DNA of 37,758 nucleotides. It comes from Hyphomonadaceae bacterium (GTDB lineage: Bacteria; Pseudomonadota; Alphaproteobacteria; Caulobacterales; Hyphomonadaceae). The notes beneath the pieces are model-generated. The model was not told the origin of the DNA. It did not search any database and saw only the letters and a program-made list of their open reading frames with translations. Shown one piece after another: positions 17,501 to 25,283 of the stretch (positions are counted from its first letter, which is position 1; the number at the start of each line of letters is the position of its first letter). The position numbers and the translations under genes were made by a program. The stretch covers positions 2,181-39,938 of the forward strand of contig JAOATF010000161.1 of the NCBI GenBank assembly GCA_030158285.1. The letters are read 5' to 3'.

Positions 17501-18071
17501 CGGCAACCGCCTCGCCATGCACGATCTCGCCGTCTTCTACGCCGAGGGCGACGCTGGCCCGCAAAGCTATGCCGCCGCCGTTGAGTGGTTCCGCGCCGCC
17601 TCCGACCTCGGCCTCGTCGACAGCCAGTACAACCTCGCCGTCCTCTACGAGCAGGGCCTCGGCCTCTCGGAAGACAAGTCAGAGGCCGCCTACTGGTTCG
17701 AAGTCGCCGGTCGCGCCGGTGACCAGGACGCCAGCCGCCGCGCCCGCGCCATCCTTGCCGACATGCAACCGACGCAGGCCGAAGCCCTCAAACGCAAGGC
17801 CCGTGCGTTCAATCCGAAACAGCCGGTTGCCCGTGCAAACGGCGATTTCGGCCGCCGTGCGTGGGACATTGCAACTCCGGACCAGATTTCCGAGGCCCAG
17901 CGCCTGCTCCAGAAGCTCGGCTTCAACCCGGGCACGACCGACGGCAAGATGAGCACCCGCACCGCCGAGGCCATCCGCCAGTTCGAACGCGAGAACGACC
18001 TGCCGGTCACCGGCGAGGCCAGCGTCTCCCTGCTCCGCCAGTTGCGGACGTCCGTGAACACCAAGAACTAG
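14562..18071 (+). CDS. PodJ-like polar scaffold: coiled coil, one membrane span, Sel1 repeats, peptidoglycan-binding domain
   Basis: This 1169-residue protein resembles PodJ, the Caulobacter polar organiser. The N-terminal PWSVKGIDPKARSVARERAQRQ motif is typical of this group. Residues about 60-640 are a very long coiled coil rich in Arg, Glu and Asp, presumably cytoplasmic and oligomerising. An acidic, low-complexity linker follows (about 650-770), then one membrane span near 802-824 (SAVLTVAVAGGAAFTV). The periplasmic part has an Ala/Pro-rich linker, at least three Sel1-type repeats at about 910-1066 (AEYRLAKLYERGEGV-like) and a C-terminal peptidoglycan-binding domain at about 1105-1163. 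Expected role: marking a cell pole and recruiting division or appendage factors. The promoter region carries a CtrA-type box and clustered GANTC sites. Confidence 0.88.
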   Translation: MSQAPWSVKGIDPKARSVARERAQRQGVTLGQFLNSLLLEGDEGEFQDVDLGEPLPRASADGDLRRMSVEIDQLAQRLEASTGRAARSIAGVDKSILGLMGKVDASGKAQLHALERVTRAMGEIETTQTALRTRIDSLESENRGGATLDGLKALESSLARLADTLQQRLADSEAEQHQLRTLFDEKVNQVASKVDDVARSVDQAVSNAVRTNAAGVTGRIDQIEEKVSSAERRIEAGISKIADAASRFELFETKAERAVGDTTWRMERALESNLTRSRAMSKEVLDRVDAIEEKTREAMNSLGEAVARITDRVNRTERKTDNAVGVLERAVSEIDERTVRGGPSSDDLNQLQQVFQKRIDSIAEEVSRPMQTMRADMERRIDDAVRSGSPEKVERLERTILDLQKQIQVSEARQADAIEAMSSQVDRLSRAVDDRLRAVESRNDSKSIDDVRREIANLADTIDARLGTELGRLNTAVDDKLATLEKRSAGAIDAVGEQVAIVAERLQRRHDESIQRLSDRVAETATSARPLDNTEIDRLADRLDERVKESEHRSAQAIGQIGEQVARAVERLQSHAETSQRAFEDRLTESGRSYETKLTDVLAEVQRRMEESSEQTTAALNPVQNTVSSLARRLQTLEDTRRDPYEPEVSRNIPIIPDDFVILDDEITEDTHAPIVPSVMAAIDNSGPISDSDGIVGVEPPPFDRPDPRDAHLFDDAQLVIAAAATPGGEPAQSIEDLLEADDDLLAPLVQPAEGFIADLPADNGRERLAPGYLEEARRAAREGRRIDMNLGHGRKGIGKGPLIASAVLTVAVAGGAAFTVMRGKQEGQNEDFAKLDPSTPAAPAAAAGAADAVLFSEHETDPGAHVLAPETHAETATAAPVTAAAAPAASAPAKQPAEAAPPLTLADAVRAGDPVALHDQALEMIQSGDKARAVQMLKEAASRGLVMAEYRLAKLYERGEGVPRDMAAARAWTEKAAIGGNRLAMHDLAVFYAEGDAGPQSYAAAVEWFRAASDLGLVDSQYNLAVLYEQGLGLSEDKSEAAYWFEVAGRAGDQDASRRARAILADMQPTQAEALKRKARAFNPKQPVARANGDFGRRAWDIATPDQISEAQRLLQKLGFNPGTTDGKMSTRTAEAIRQFERENDLPVTGEASVSLLRQLRTSVNTKN

Positions 18072-18109
18072 TCCCGGCACGGACCTGTTTTCCACAATCG
18101 CCTAATACC

Positions 18110-18141
18110 GGTCGGGAAGCCCGCCCAAACGCTTCCTGACC
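18110..18141. terminator. Hairpin after the PodJ-like gene (possible terminator without U tract)
   Basis: GGTCGGGAAGC at 18110-18120 pairs with GCTTCCTGACC at 18131-18141 (one G-T wobble) around a 10-base loop. It lies between the PodJ-like stop and the next start. No T run follows on either strand, so it could be a weak terminator, an mRNA 3' stabiliser or an inverted binding site. Confidence 0.4.
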
Positions 18142-18167
18142 GCGAAACACGCGCGTAAGTATGGGCG

Positions 18168-19079
18168 ATGCTGATTCACCTCCCCATCGCACAGGTCGCG
18201 GTCGATCCGCTGATCCTCATTGCGATCGGGATGCTGGTTGGCTTCCTGTCCGGCCTGTTCGGAGTGGGTGGCGGCTTCCTGCTGACGCCGCTGCTGATCT
18301 TCTACGGCATCCCGGCCGCCGTGGCTGCCTCCACCCAGGCCAACCAGATCCTCGCCACCTCCATCGCCGGGGTTTCCGCCCACTGGCGCGACCGGCAAGT
18401 GGATACGCGACTGGGAAGCCTGATGCTGGTGGGGGGGCTGGCAGGATCGACCATGGGCGTCGGTGTCTTCAGCATTCTCAAGGCCTTCGGCATCGTCGAT
18501 GCGACGATCTCGGTGCTCTACATCATCTTTCTCGGCGTTATCGGCGGCCTGATGGCGTGGGAGAGCGTCAACGCGCTGGGCAAGACCGGTGGCGGCGACC
18601 CCGGCCGGCGCACGCGCCTGCGTGTCTGGATGCGCGGCCTGCCGATGAAGCGGCGTTTTCCGCGCTCCGGCCTCTACATCTCGATCATCCCGCCAATCGC
18701 CATCGGCTTCTTTGTTGGCGTGCTGGCGGCGGTGCTCGGCGTCGGTGGCGGCTTCATCCTTGCGCCCGCCATGGTCTACCTGCTCGGCGTGCCCACGCGC
18801 GTGATGGTTGGAACCTCGCTGTTCCAGATCATCTTCCTCACCGCTTACGTTACATTCCTGCAAGCCACCTTCAACGGCACGGTCGACCTCGTCCTCGCCG
18901 CTGTCCTGATGGTCGGCGGCGTCGTCGGCGCCCGCTACGGCGCAATAGCGGGACGTCGTCTGAAGGCCGCCCAGCTCCGTTTGCTCCTGGCGCTTCTCGT
19001 TCTGGCGATTGCAGGAAGGCTCGTCTACGAACTCTACGTGCAGCCGCAGCCAGAATACCGGCTGGAGGACGCACAATGA
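18168..19079 (+). CDS. TauE/SafE family sulfite/anion exporter
   Basis: The 303-residue protein is almost wholly hydrophobic, with about eight membrane spans in two homologous halves, each beginning with the family glycine motif: GLFGVGGGFLLTP near 30-42 and VLGVGGGFILAPAM near 190-203. This is the TauE/SafE (formerly DUF81) pattern, whose characterised members export sulfite, sulfoacetate or related organic sulfur compounds. A cytoplasmic basic loop (RRTRLRVWMRGLPMKRRFPR) joins the halves. The stop overlaps the start of the next gene in ATGA. That neighbour encodes an alphaproteobacterial family protein often found beside TauE-like exporters, so the two probably act together. The true substrate is not evident. 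Confidence 0.9.
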   Translation: MLIHLPIAQVAVDPLILIAIGMLVGFLSGLFGVGGGFLLTPLLIFYGIPAAVAASTQANQILATSIAGVSAHWRDRQVDTRLGSLMLVGGLAGSTMGVGVFSILKAFGIVDATISVLYIIFLGVIGGLMAWESVNALGKTGGGDPGRRTRLRVWMRGLPMKRRFPRSGLYISIIPPIAIGFFVGVLAAVLGVGGGFILAPAMVYLLGVPTRVMVGTSLFQIIFLTAYVTFLQATFNGTVDLVLAAVLMVGGVVGARYGAIAGRRLKAAQLRLLLALLVLAIAGRLVYELYVQPQPEYRLEDAQ

Positions 19080-19831
19080 GGCGTCTGGCTGCATGCCTCT
19101 TGATCGCCACGCTCGGCCTCGCCAGTGCGAGCGCGCAACCGCAGCAGGAAGGGCGCGACCGTCCTGTGATGGCGGCCGGCATTGCGCAAGACCGCATCGA
19201 GGTTGAGGTCAACTATTCGGACTCGCGCGTCGTCGTCTTCGCGGCCACGCCGCAACCCGAGAACCCCACCTCCGGCCTTGCTGTCGCGCTCGTTGGCCCG
19301 CAGGCGCCGCAGCGCATGATCAGGCGCACGGCCGCGGGCGACCAGCGCATCGCATTTGTCGCCGCACCTCTGGTTTTCGCCATCGGCGCCGAGAAGCAGG
19401 TCGAGGACTCCGTCTCGTCCGAAACCATGATCCAGGCCGGCCTGAACGCGCAGGCGTCAGCCCTGCCACGCATCGACCAGCTGCTTTCGCCAGACCTCGA
19501 TGCCTGGCGCGCTGCCTTCGTGAACCTCAAGATGGAGCAAGGCCTCTACACGTTCGGGCGCACCGAGTTCCGCCATTTCGACGGCGGCCTGCGCCGCGCC
19601 ACCATCGACCTGCCGCAGAACGCCCCGCCCGGCGAATACACCGTGCGCGCCGTGGCCTTCCGTGACGGGCGCATGGTCGGCGAGTCCCGCCAGACATTCA
19701 CGCTTGCGCGAAGCGGCCTCGACGCCACCCTGTTCGATCTCTCGCGCCAGCACGGGCTCGTCTACGGCTTTGTCGCTGTTCTGTTTGGTGTTTTGGTCGG
19801 TGGCATCGCCGCCTGGGTGGGCCGGAAATAG
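19076..19831 (+). CDS. TIGR02186-type membrane-anchored protein coupled to the TauE exporter
   Basis: The 251-residue product begins with a signal peptide (MRRLAACLLIATLGLASASA). It continues as an extracytoplasmic domain with many beta strands and ends with a single membrane span at about 228-249 (LVYGFVAVLFGVLVGGIAAW). The arrangement and sequence flavour match the uncharacterised alphaproteobacterial family TIGR02186 (putative transmembrane protein), so it is assigned there with moderate certainty. Its ATG at 19076 overlaps the stop of the TauE/SafE gene (ATGA), implying coupled translation in a fixed ratio. A role as periplasmic partner of the exporter is inferred from this coupling only. 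Confidence 0.82.
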   Translation: MRRLAACLLIATLGLASASAQPQQEGRDRPVMAAGIAQDRIEVEVNYSDSRVVVFAATPQPENPTSGLAVALVGPQAPQRMIRRTAAGDQRIAFVAAPLVFAIGAEKQVEDSVSSETMIQAGLNAQASALPRIDQLLSPDLDAWRAAFVNLKMEQGLYTFGRTEFRHFDGGLRRATIDLPQNAPPGEYTVRAVAFRDGRMVGESRQTFTLARSGLDATLFDLSRQHGLVYGFVAVLFGVLVGGIAAWVGRK

Positions 19832-19925
19832 GCCCGGCCGAGCTGTCCATCAACAGCGACAACCAACCCGTGGATATCTAAATTCAAGTCGCGATTCGCA
19901 GCTGTCTTTGGCCTAGAGAAGGGCC

Positions 19926-21422
19926 ATGCCGAAGGACCACGAGAACACCTCGCCCACCACTGTGCTGCCGCACAACCTGCAGGCCGAAATGGCCGTGCTG
20001 GGCGCGATCCTGTTCGACAACAACGCCCACCAGCGCGTCACCGACATCCTGAAACCACGCGATTTTTACGCGCCCGCCAACCAGGCCATCTTCGAGGTGC
20101 TGGACCGCCAGATCTCCAACGGCCGCATCGCCGACGGCGTCACCCTGCGCGAACACTTCGAGCGCGACGGCAAGCTGACCGAGATCGGCGGCGCCCGCTA
20201 CCTCGCCGACCTGTTGGACAGCGCCGCCTTCGGCCCGGAGATCGTCGACTACGCCCGCCTCGTCCACGACCTGTCGCTCCGCCGCGAGCTCATCGATATC
20301 GGCGCCGGAATGGTCTCGCAGGCGACCAAGGGCGATCTCGATGTTCCCGGCGAACACCAGATCCAGGATGCCGAACGCAAGCTCTTCTCGCTGGCCGAGC
20401 GCGGCTCGGGCGCACACGGTTTCCAGTCGTTCAACTCTGCTCTCACCGTCTCGATCCAGACTGCCACCGCCGCTTACAAGCGCGATGGCAAGATCGCCGG
20501 CGTGCCTACTGGCCTCAGCGATCTCGATCGCAAGCTCGGCGGCCTCCACAAGTCGGACCTGCTGATCCTCGCTGCCCGCCCCTCGATGGGCAAGACGGCG
20601 CTCGCCACCAACATCGCCTACTACGCCGCCAAGAACTGCAAGCGCTCGCCCGGTCCCAACGGCATCATGAAGACGGATGAAGGCGGGGTCGTCGGCTTCT
20701 TCTCGCTCGAGATGTCGTCCGACCAGCTCGCTGGCCGTATCCTCGCGGACGTCTCGGGCGTTGCCTCCGACAAGATGCGCCGCGGCGACCTCACGCCCAG
20801 CGACTACGAAGCGATCCGCGATGCCGCCGAGCAGATGGAAGGCATCCCGCTCTACATCGACGACACCGGCGGCATCTCGATCTCGCAGCTCGCCGCCCGC
20901 GCGCGCCGCCTGCAGCGCACCTCGGGCCTCGACCTGCTGATCGTCGACTACCTCCAGCTCATCACCTCTGGCGGCGCGAAGAAGACCGACAGCCGCGTGC
21001 AGGAAGTCAGCGAGATCACCAAGACGCTGAAGGCGCTGGCGAAGGAACTCGCGATCCCGATCATCGCCCTGTCCCAGTTGTCGCGCGCCGTCGAACAGCG
21101 CGAAGACAAACGCCCGCAGCTGTCGGACCTGCGTGAATCGGGCTCGATCGAGCAGGACGCCGACGTCGTCATGTTCATCTACCGCGAGGCCTACTACCTC
21201 GAACGTCTCGAGCCCGGCGAAGGCGATCCGCGCCATGCCGAGTGGAAAGACCAGATGGCCCGCAAGTTCAATGTGGCCGAAGTCATCCTGGCCAAGCAGC
21301 GCCACGGCCCCATCGGCCGCGTCGAAGTCGGCTTCAACCCGGCCCGCGTCCGCTTCTCCGACCTTGATCGCCAGTACAGCGACGACGGCGGCTCCAGCTT
21401 CCTGCCGGACGGGCGGGAGTAA
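19926..21422 (+). CDS. dnaB: Replicative DNA helicase DnaB
   Basis: DnaB is the hexameric 5'-3' helicase that unwinds the replication fork and recruits primase. The 498-residue protein has the N-terminal helical domain at about 15-115 (PHNLQAEMAVLGAILFDN through TEIGGARYLADL) and the RecA-like motor from about 190. Walker A is ARPSMGKTALA with Lys223. FSLEMSSDQLAGRI, the Walker B region LLIVDYLQL and the late motif QLSRAVEQREDKRPQLSDLRESGSIEQDAD are all present. GAGAAGGG precedes the ATG. No intein or truncation is seen. A 169-base palindromic repeat separates it from alr downstream. Confidence 0.97.
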   Translation: MPKDHENTSPTTVLPHNLQAEMAVLGAILFDNNAHQRVTDILKPRDFYAPANQAIFEVLDRQISNGRIADGVTLREHFERDGKLTEIGGARYLADLLDSAAFGPEIVDYARLVHDLSLRRELIDIGAGMVSQATKGDLDVPGEHQIQDAERKLFSLAERGSGAHGFQSFNSALTVSIQTATAAYKRDGKIAGVPTGLSDLDRKLGGLHKSDLLILAARPSMGKTALATNIAYYAAKNCKRSPGPNGIMKTDEGGVVGFFSLEMSSDQLAGRILADVSGVASDKMRRGDLTPSDYEAIRDAAEQMEGIPLYIDDTGGISISQLAARARRLQRTSGLDLLIVDYLQLITSGGAKKTDSRVQEVSEITKTLKALAKELAIPIIALSQLSRAVEQREDKRPQLSDLRESGSIEQDADVVMFIYREAYYLERLEPGEGDPRHAEWKDQMARKFNVAEVILAKQRHGPIGRVEVGFNPARVRFSDLDRQYSDDGGSSFLPDGRE

Positions 21423-21435
21423 CACTCGCCTCGGG

Positions 21436-21604
21436 TCCGCCCGCTTTGCGGGCAGCCCCCTCCGGCCCTTCGGGCCACCTCCCCCGCCGCTTCGCGTCGA
21501 GGGAGGACCACAAACCGCATACAGCTGCGGAGTCCTCCCTCGCCGAAGGCGGGGGAGGTGGCATGCGAAGCATGACGGAGGGGGCTGCCTGCGAAGCAGG
21601 CGGA
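21436..21604. repeat. 169-bp composite palindromic element between dnaB and alr
   Basis: The outer arms of 29 bases (21436-21464 and 21576-21604) are inverted repeats with three differences, each falling inside a small self-complementary hairpin (CCCGCTTTGCGGG versus CCTGCGAAGCAGG). The inner arms CCACCTCCCCCGCC (21475-21488 with 21548-21561) and GAGGGAGGAC (21499-21508 with 21532-21541) are perfect. The centre carries CCGCA/TGCGG. The whole element can fold into one long cruciform. It resembles dispersed intergenic palindromes seen in alphaproteobacterial genomes, starts 14 bases after the dnaB stop and may also act as a terminator. Confidence 0.85.
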
Positions 21605-21666
21605 TGTCTCAAAGCGCCCCGAGCCTTCCGCTTCCCGTGTGCACAAAATCGCACTAGCCAGAGCCC

Positions 21667-22722
21667 ATGGCCGCTGCCCGCCTTCATATCGATCTCGATG
21701 CCCTCGTCGCCAACTGGCGCATGATCCAGCGGCGTGTTGAGCCCGCCTACGCCGCCGCCGTGGTAAAAGCCGACGCCTATGGCCTCGGCGCGAAGCAGGT
21801 CGCCACCGCGCTCCAGCGCGCCGGCTGCTCGCGCTTCTATGTCGCCTGGCCGCAGGAGGGGGCGTCCCTGCGCCGCGACCTCGGCCCCGCGCCAGACATT
21901 CTCGTTTTCCACGGCCCGACGCCGGACACGCTGGACCTGTTCCAGATGTACAATCTTCAGCCCGTGCTGAACCATCTCGACCAGATCGAACTGTGGCTCT
22001 CCGCCAACGTCTCGCCGCGCCCCGCCGCCCTGCACGTCGACACCGGCATGAACCGCCTCGGCGTGCCGGAATCCCACTGGGCCACCGCTGCGCGCCTCTT
22101 CCCCAAGCCCACACGCCTCGTCAGCCACCTCGCCTGCGGCGACGAGACCAGCCCGCACAACGCGGCACAGCTTGAGCGCTTTCAGCGCGCACGCACTCTC
22201 TGGCCCGGCATCCCCGCCAGCCTCTCCGCCACCGGCGGCAGCTATCTCGGCAAAGACTACCAGTGCGGCGAAGTCCGCCCCGGCATCGCGCTATATGGTG
22301 GCGGCCCCGCGCCCGCCGAAGGCTCGGCGCCACACACCGTTGTCACGCTCACCGCCTCCATCCTGCAGGTCCGCGATGCGAAAAAAGGCGAGACCGCCGG
22401 CTATGGCTGCACATGGACGGCCGAAGCTGATGCCCAGCTTGCCACCATCGGCCTCGGCTACGCTGACGGCTATCTCCGCAGCGCCTCGAATACCGCTCAC
22501 GTTGTCGTGCAGGGCCAGAAGCGCCCCATCGTCGGCCGCGTCTCGATGGACCTCATCATCGTCGATATCACAGGACTTTCCGTCTCGCCGGGGGATGAAA
22601 TCGAGGTTCTGGGCCCCAACATGCCTCTCTCGGAGGTGGCGGGCGCCATGGACACAATCGACTACGAAATCCTGACGCGGCTGGGCGCCCGGCTCGAGCG
22701 GCGCTATTCGGGGGGCGAATGA
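21667..22722 (+). CDS. alr: Alanine racemase
   Basis: Alr is a PLP enzyme that interconverts L- and D-alanine and so supplies D-alanine for peptidoglycan. The PLP lysine is Lys34 in AVVKADAYGLG. HVDTGMNRLG, GEVRPGIALYGG and the second-base tyrosine region AGYGCTWTAE are present, followed by the C-terminal beta domain with GRVSMDLIIVD. At 351 residues it is slightly short but complete. The ATG overlaps nothing upstream; the stop overlaps the start of the MlaE-like permease in ATGA, so it heads a coupled operon with the ABC genes. In many alphaproteobacteria alr follows dnaB and precedes radA; here a block of ten genes intervenes before radA. Confidence 0.96.
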   Translation: MAAARLHIDLDALVANWRMIQRRVEPAYAAAVVKADAYGLGAKQVATALQRAGCSRFYVAWPQEGASLRRDLGPAPDILVFHGPTPDTLDLFQMYNLQPVLNHLDQIELWLSANVSPRPAALHVDTGMNRLGVPESHWATAARLFPKPTRLVSHLACGDETSPHNAAQLERFQRARTLWPGIPASLSATGGSYLGKDYQCGEVRPGIALYGGGPAPAEGSAPHTVVTLTASILQVRDAKKGETAGYGCTWTAEADAQLATIGLGYADGYLRSASNTAHVVVQGQKRPIVGRVSMDLIIVDITGLSVSPGDEIEVLGPNMPLSEVAGAMDTIDYEILTRLGARLERRYSGGE

Positions 22723-23564
22723 CAGCCTCCCCCGCGCCTGCCCAAACCCCGAAGGCAAAGTCCCACATAGAGGACAGCCTGATCCTGCGGCCCTTCCGGC
22801 TGATCGGGCGCACCGTGCTCGGCGGCTTCCGCGAGATCGGCCGCATCGCCAGCTTCTCCGGCCGCGTCCTGATCGCCGCCGTGACGCCGGTGATCTACCT
22901 GCGCGAAGTCCTGCGCCAGTGCCTCAAGATCGGTTACTACTCCCTGCCCGTCGTCGGCCTCACCGCCGTGTTCATCGGCGCGGCCCTCGCCCTCAACATC
23001 TACACCGGCGGCTCGCGCTTCAACGCGGAACAGTTCGTGCCCGCAATCGTCGTCCTCGGCATCACGCGCGAACTTGGCCCCGTGCTCGCGGGCCTCATGC
23101 TCGCCGGCCGCGTCAGCGCCGGCATCGCGGCAGAGATCGGCGCCATGCGCGTCACCGAACAGATCGACGCCCTGCTCACGCTCTCCGCCAAGCCCGAACG
23201 CTATCTCTACGCCCCCCGCGTTATCGCCGGTATCCTCACCATGCCGCTGCTCGTGCTGGTCGCGAACATCATCGGTGTTCTTGGAGGCTGGCTCGTCGCC
23301 GTTGGCGCGCTGGAATTCAACGGCTCGCTCTACATCCGCAACACGCTGAGCTTCGTCACGGCGAACGACATCTGGTCTGGCCTCATCAAGGCGGCCGTGT
23401 TCGGCGGCATCATCTCGCTGATGGGCTGCTATCAGGGCGACCGCTCGAAAGGCGGCGCCGGCGGCGTCGGCCGCGCGGCCACCCTCGCCGTCGTCGGCGC
23501 AGCCGTGCTGATCCTCGCGAGCAACTACATCCTCACCTCGATTTTCGTGAGGGTCGGCCTGTGA
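22719..23564 (+). CDS. MlaE-family ABC transporter permease
   Basis: The 281-residue protein has the MlaE/YrbE permease pattern: about five membrane spans and the conserved block ELGPVLAGLMLAGRVSAGIAAEIG with MRVTEQIDAL, which couples the permease to the ATPase. The N-terminal helix (LILRPFRLIGRTVLGGFREI) is typical. Such permeases move phospholipids, or in some lineages sterols and other lipids, between inner and outer membrane. It is coupled to alr by ATGA and to the ATPase gene by a GTGA overlap. No MlaD, MlaC or MlaB partner is encoded next to it, which is unusual. Confidence 0.92.
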   Translation: MTASPAPAQTPKAKSHIEDSLILRPFRLIGRTVLGGFREIGRIASFSGRVLIAAVTPVIYLREVLRQCLKIGYYSLPVVGLTAVFIGAALALNIYTGGSRFNAEQFVPAIVVLGITRELGPVLAGLMLAGRVSAGIAAEIGAMRVTEQIDALLTLSAKPERYLYAPRVIAGILTMPLLVLVANIIGVLGGWLVAVGALEFNGSLYIRNTLSFVTANDIWSGLIKAAVFGGIISLMGCYQGDRSKGGAGGVGRAATLAVVGAAVLILASNYILTSIFVRVGL

Positions 23565-24331
23565 TCGATTTCTCAGCGAAGCCCATCCTCGAACTGAAGA
23601 ACGTCCACAAGACGTTCGGCCCGAAGCAGGTGCTGCGCGGCGTCGATCTCGCTGTCGCGCCGGGCCAGTCGCTCGTCATCATCGGCGGCTCCGGCACCGG
23701 CAAGTCCGTCACCATCAAGTCCGCCCTCGGCCTGATGACGCCCGAACAGGGCGAGATCCGCTTTGACGGCGAACTCGTCAGCAACCGCAAGACGCTCGAC
23801 ACGCTCCGCCGCCGCACCGGCATGCTGTTCCAGGGCGGCGCGCTGTTCGACAGCCTCGCCGTCTGGGAAAACGTCGCGTTCGCGCTGATCTATCGCGACG
23901 GCGTTGGCCGCGGCGAAGCCCGCAAGCGCGCCATCGAAAACCTCGCCAAGGTGCGCCTGCCCGCATCCGCCGCCGATCTCCGCACGGCCGAACTCTCGGG
24001 CGGCATGCAAAAACGCGTGGCCCTCGCCCGCGCCATTATCGCGACGCCCGATCTCATCTTCTTCGACGAACCCACCACCGGCCTCGACCCCATCACAGCC
24101 GACGCCGTGAACAATCTCATCGTCGAACAGGTGAAAGCGCTGGGCGCCGCCGCCGTGACGATCACCCACGACATGGCCTCCGTCCGCAAGATCGCCGACG
24201 AAGTCGCCATGCTCCACGAAGGCCGCATCATCTGGCGCGGCCCGGTCAGTGCTCTCGACAATTCCGGCAACGCCCACATCGACCAGTTCGTCCACGGCCG
24301 CGCCGAAGGCCCGATCCAGCCGGCGATCTGA
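23561..24331 (+). CDS. MlaF-family ABC transporter ATP-binding protein
   Basis: The 256-residue ATPase has Walker A GGSGTGKS at 42-49, the signature LSGGMQKRVALARA, Walker B LIFFDEPTTGLDP and the H-loop ITHDMAS. The MQKR variant of the signature is typical of the MlaF branch. It is expected to power the permease encoded just upstream in retrograde or anterograde lipid transport at the inner membrane. The start is a GTG at 23561 that overlaps the permease stop (GTGA); no ATG lies at a suitable place. The next ABC gene follows after 19 bases. Confidence 0.93.
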   Translation: MIDFSAKPILELKNVHKTFGPKQVLRGVDLAVAPGQSLVIIGGSGTGKSVTIKSALGLMTPEQGEIRFDGELVSNRKTLDTLRRRTGMLFQGGALFDSLAVWENVAFALIYRDGVGRGEARKRAIENLAKVRLPASAADLRTAELSGGMQKRVALARAIIATPDLIFFDEPTTGLDPITADAVNNLIVEQVKALGAAAVTITHDMASVRKIADEVAMLHEGRIIWRGPVSALDNSGNAHIDQFVHGRAEGPIQPAI

Positions 24332-24350
24332 GACACACCACGGGGGAAAC

Positions 24351-25283
24351 ATGGCCATCCTCAAGCTCGACCACGTCGTGAAGCGCTTCGGCGAGTTCAC
24401 CGCCGTCAACAATCTCTCGTTCGAAGTCGCTGAGGGCGGCATCTTCGGCTTTCTCGGCGGCAATGGCGCCGGCAAGACCACCAGCCTGCGCATGGCGCTC
24501 GACATCATCCGCCCCACCTCCGGCGCGATCGAAATCCTCGGCCGCAAGCCGGGCCGCGAGAATGCTGCCGAGATCGGCTTCCTGCCGGAAGAGCGCGGCC
24601 TCTATCGCCGGATGAGCGTCATCGACACCATCGTCTATTTCGGCCGCCTCAAGGGCATGGACGCCGCGAAGGCCAGGAAGGAAGCTGAGCGCCTGATCGA
24701 ACGCTTCGGTCTCACCGAATGGACCAAGTCCATGGTCGAGAAACTTTCCAAAGGCATGTCGCAGAAAGTGCAGGTCGCCGCCGCGATGGTGAACTCGCCG
24801 CGCCTGCTCATCCTCGACGAACCCTTCTCCGGCCTCGATCCCGTGAACCAGAAAGTCCTCGAAGACCTCGTGCTGGAAATGGCGCAGGCCGGCTCCACCG
24901 TCGTCTTCTCGACCCACATCATGCAGCACGCCGAACGCCTGACGAACCGCATCGTGCTTCTGTCGCGCGGCCGCAAGGTGTTCGAAGGCACGCAGGAAGA
25001 AGCCCGCGCCACGCTGCCCGGCCGCCTCACGCTCACCGCACAGAACGATCCCTCGCAACTCCCCGGCATCGCCTCCGCCACGCGCACGGGCGGCGCCGAT
25101 GGCTGGAGCAACTGGGCCGTCTCGCTCAAGCCCGGCGTCTCGCCCGGCGAACTCCTGCAGGCCTGCACCAGCGGCGGCTTCGCCCTGCGCGGCTTCGAAA
25201 GCCATCGCCCCAGCCTGCACGACGTGTTCATCCATCTGGTCGGTGGCCAACCCGAGACGGTCAACGCGGAGAAGGCATCATGA
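24351..25283 (+). CDS. NatA-like ABC exporter ATP-binding protein
   Basis: The 310-residue ATPase has GGNGAGKT at 36-43, a signature of LSKGMSQKVQVAAAM (Lys replacing the usual first Gly), Walker B LLILDEPFSGLD and the switch histidine in FSTHIM. The FLPEERGLYRRMSV segment between them is typical of the NatA/DrrA class that drives ABC-2 exporters. The C-terminal 80 residues (RLTLTAQNDPSQLPGIAS onward) form the accessory domain common in this class. The ATG at 24351 was chosen because GGGGGAAA precedes it by a few bases. The stop overlaps the permease gene in ATGA, so the two are a coupled pair. Substrate unknown (sodium, antibiotic or lipid are possible). Confidence 0.92.
   Translation: MAILKLDHVVKRFGEFTAVNNLSFEVAEGGIFGFLGGNGAGKTTSLRMALDIIRPTSGAIEILGRKPGRENAAEIGFLPEERGLYRRMSVIDTIVYFGRLKGMDAAKARKEAERLIERFGLTEWTKSMVEKLSKGMSQKVQVAAAMVNSPRLLILDEPFSGLDPVNQKVLEDLVLEMAQAGSTVVFSTHIMQHAERLTNRIVLLSRGRKVFEGTQEEARATLPGRLTLTAQNDPSQLPGIASATRTGGADGWSNWAVSLKPGVSPGELLQACTSGGFALRGFESHRPSLHDVFIHLVGGQPETVNAEKAS

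Noticed and set aside
15167-17564. Several long antisense frames across the PodJ-like gene
   Set aside because: They reflect the Arg/Glu-rich coiled-coil codon pattern; no start signal or recognisable domain.
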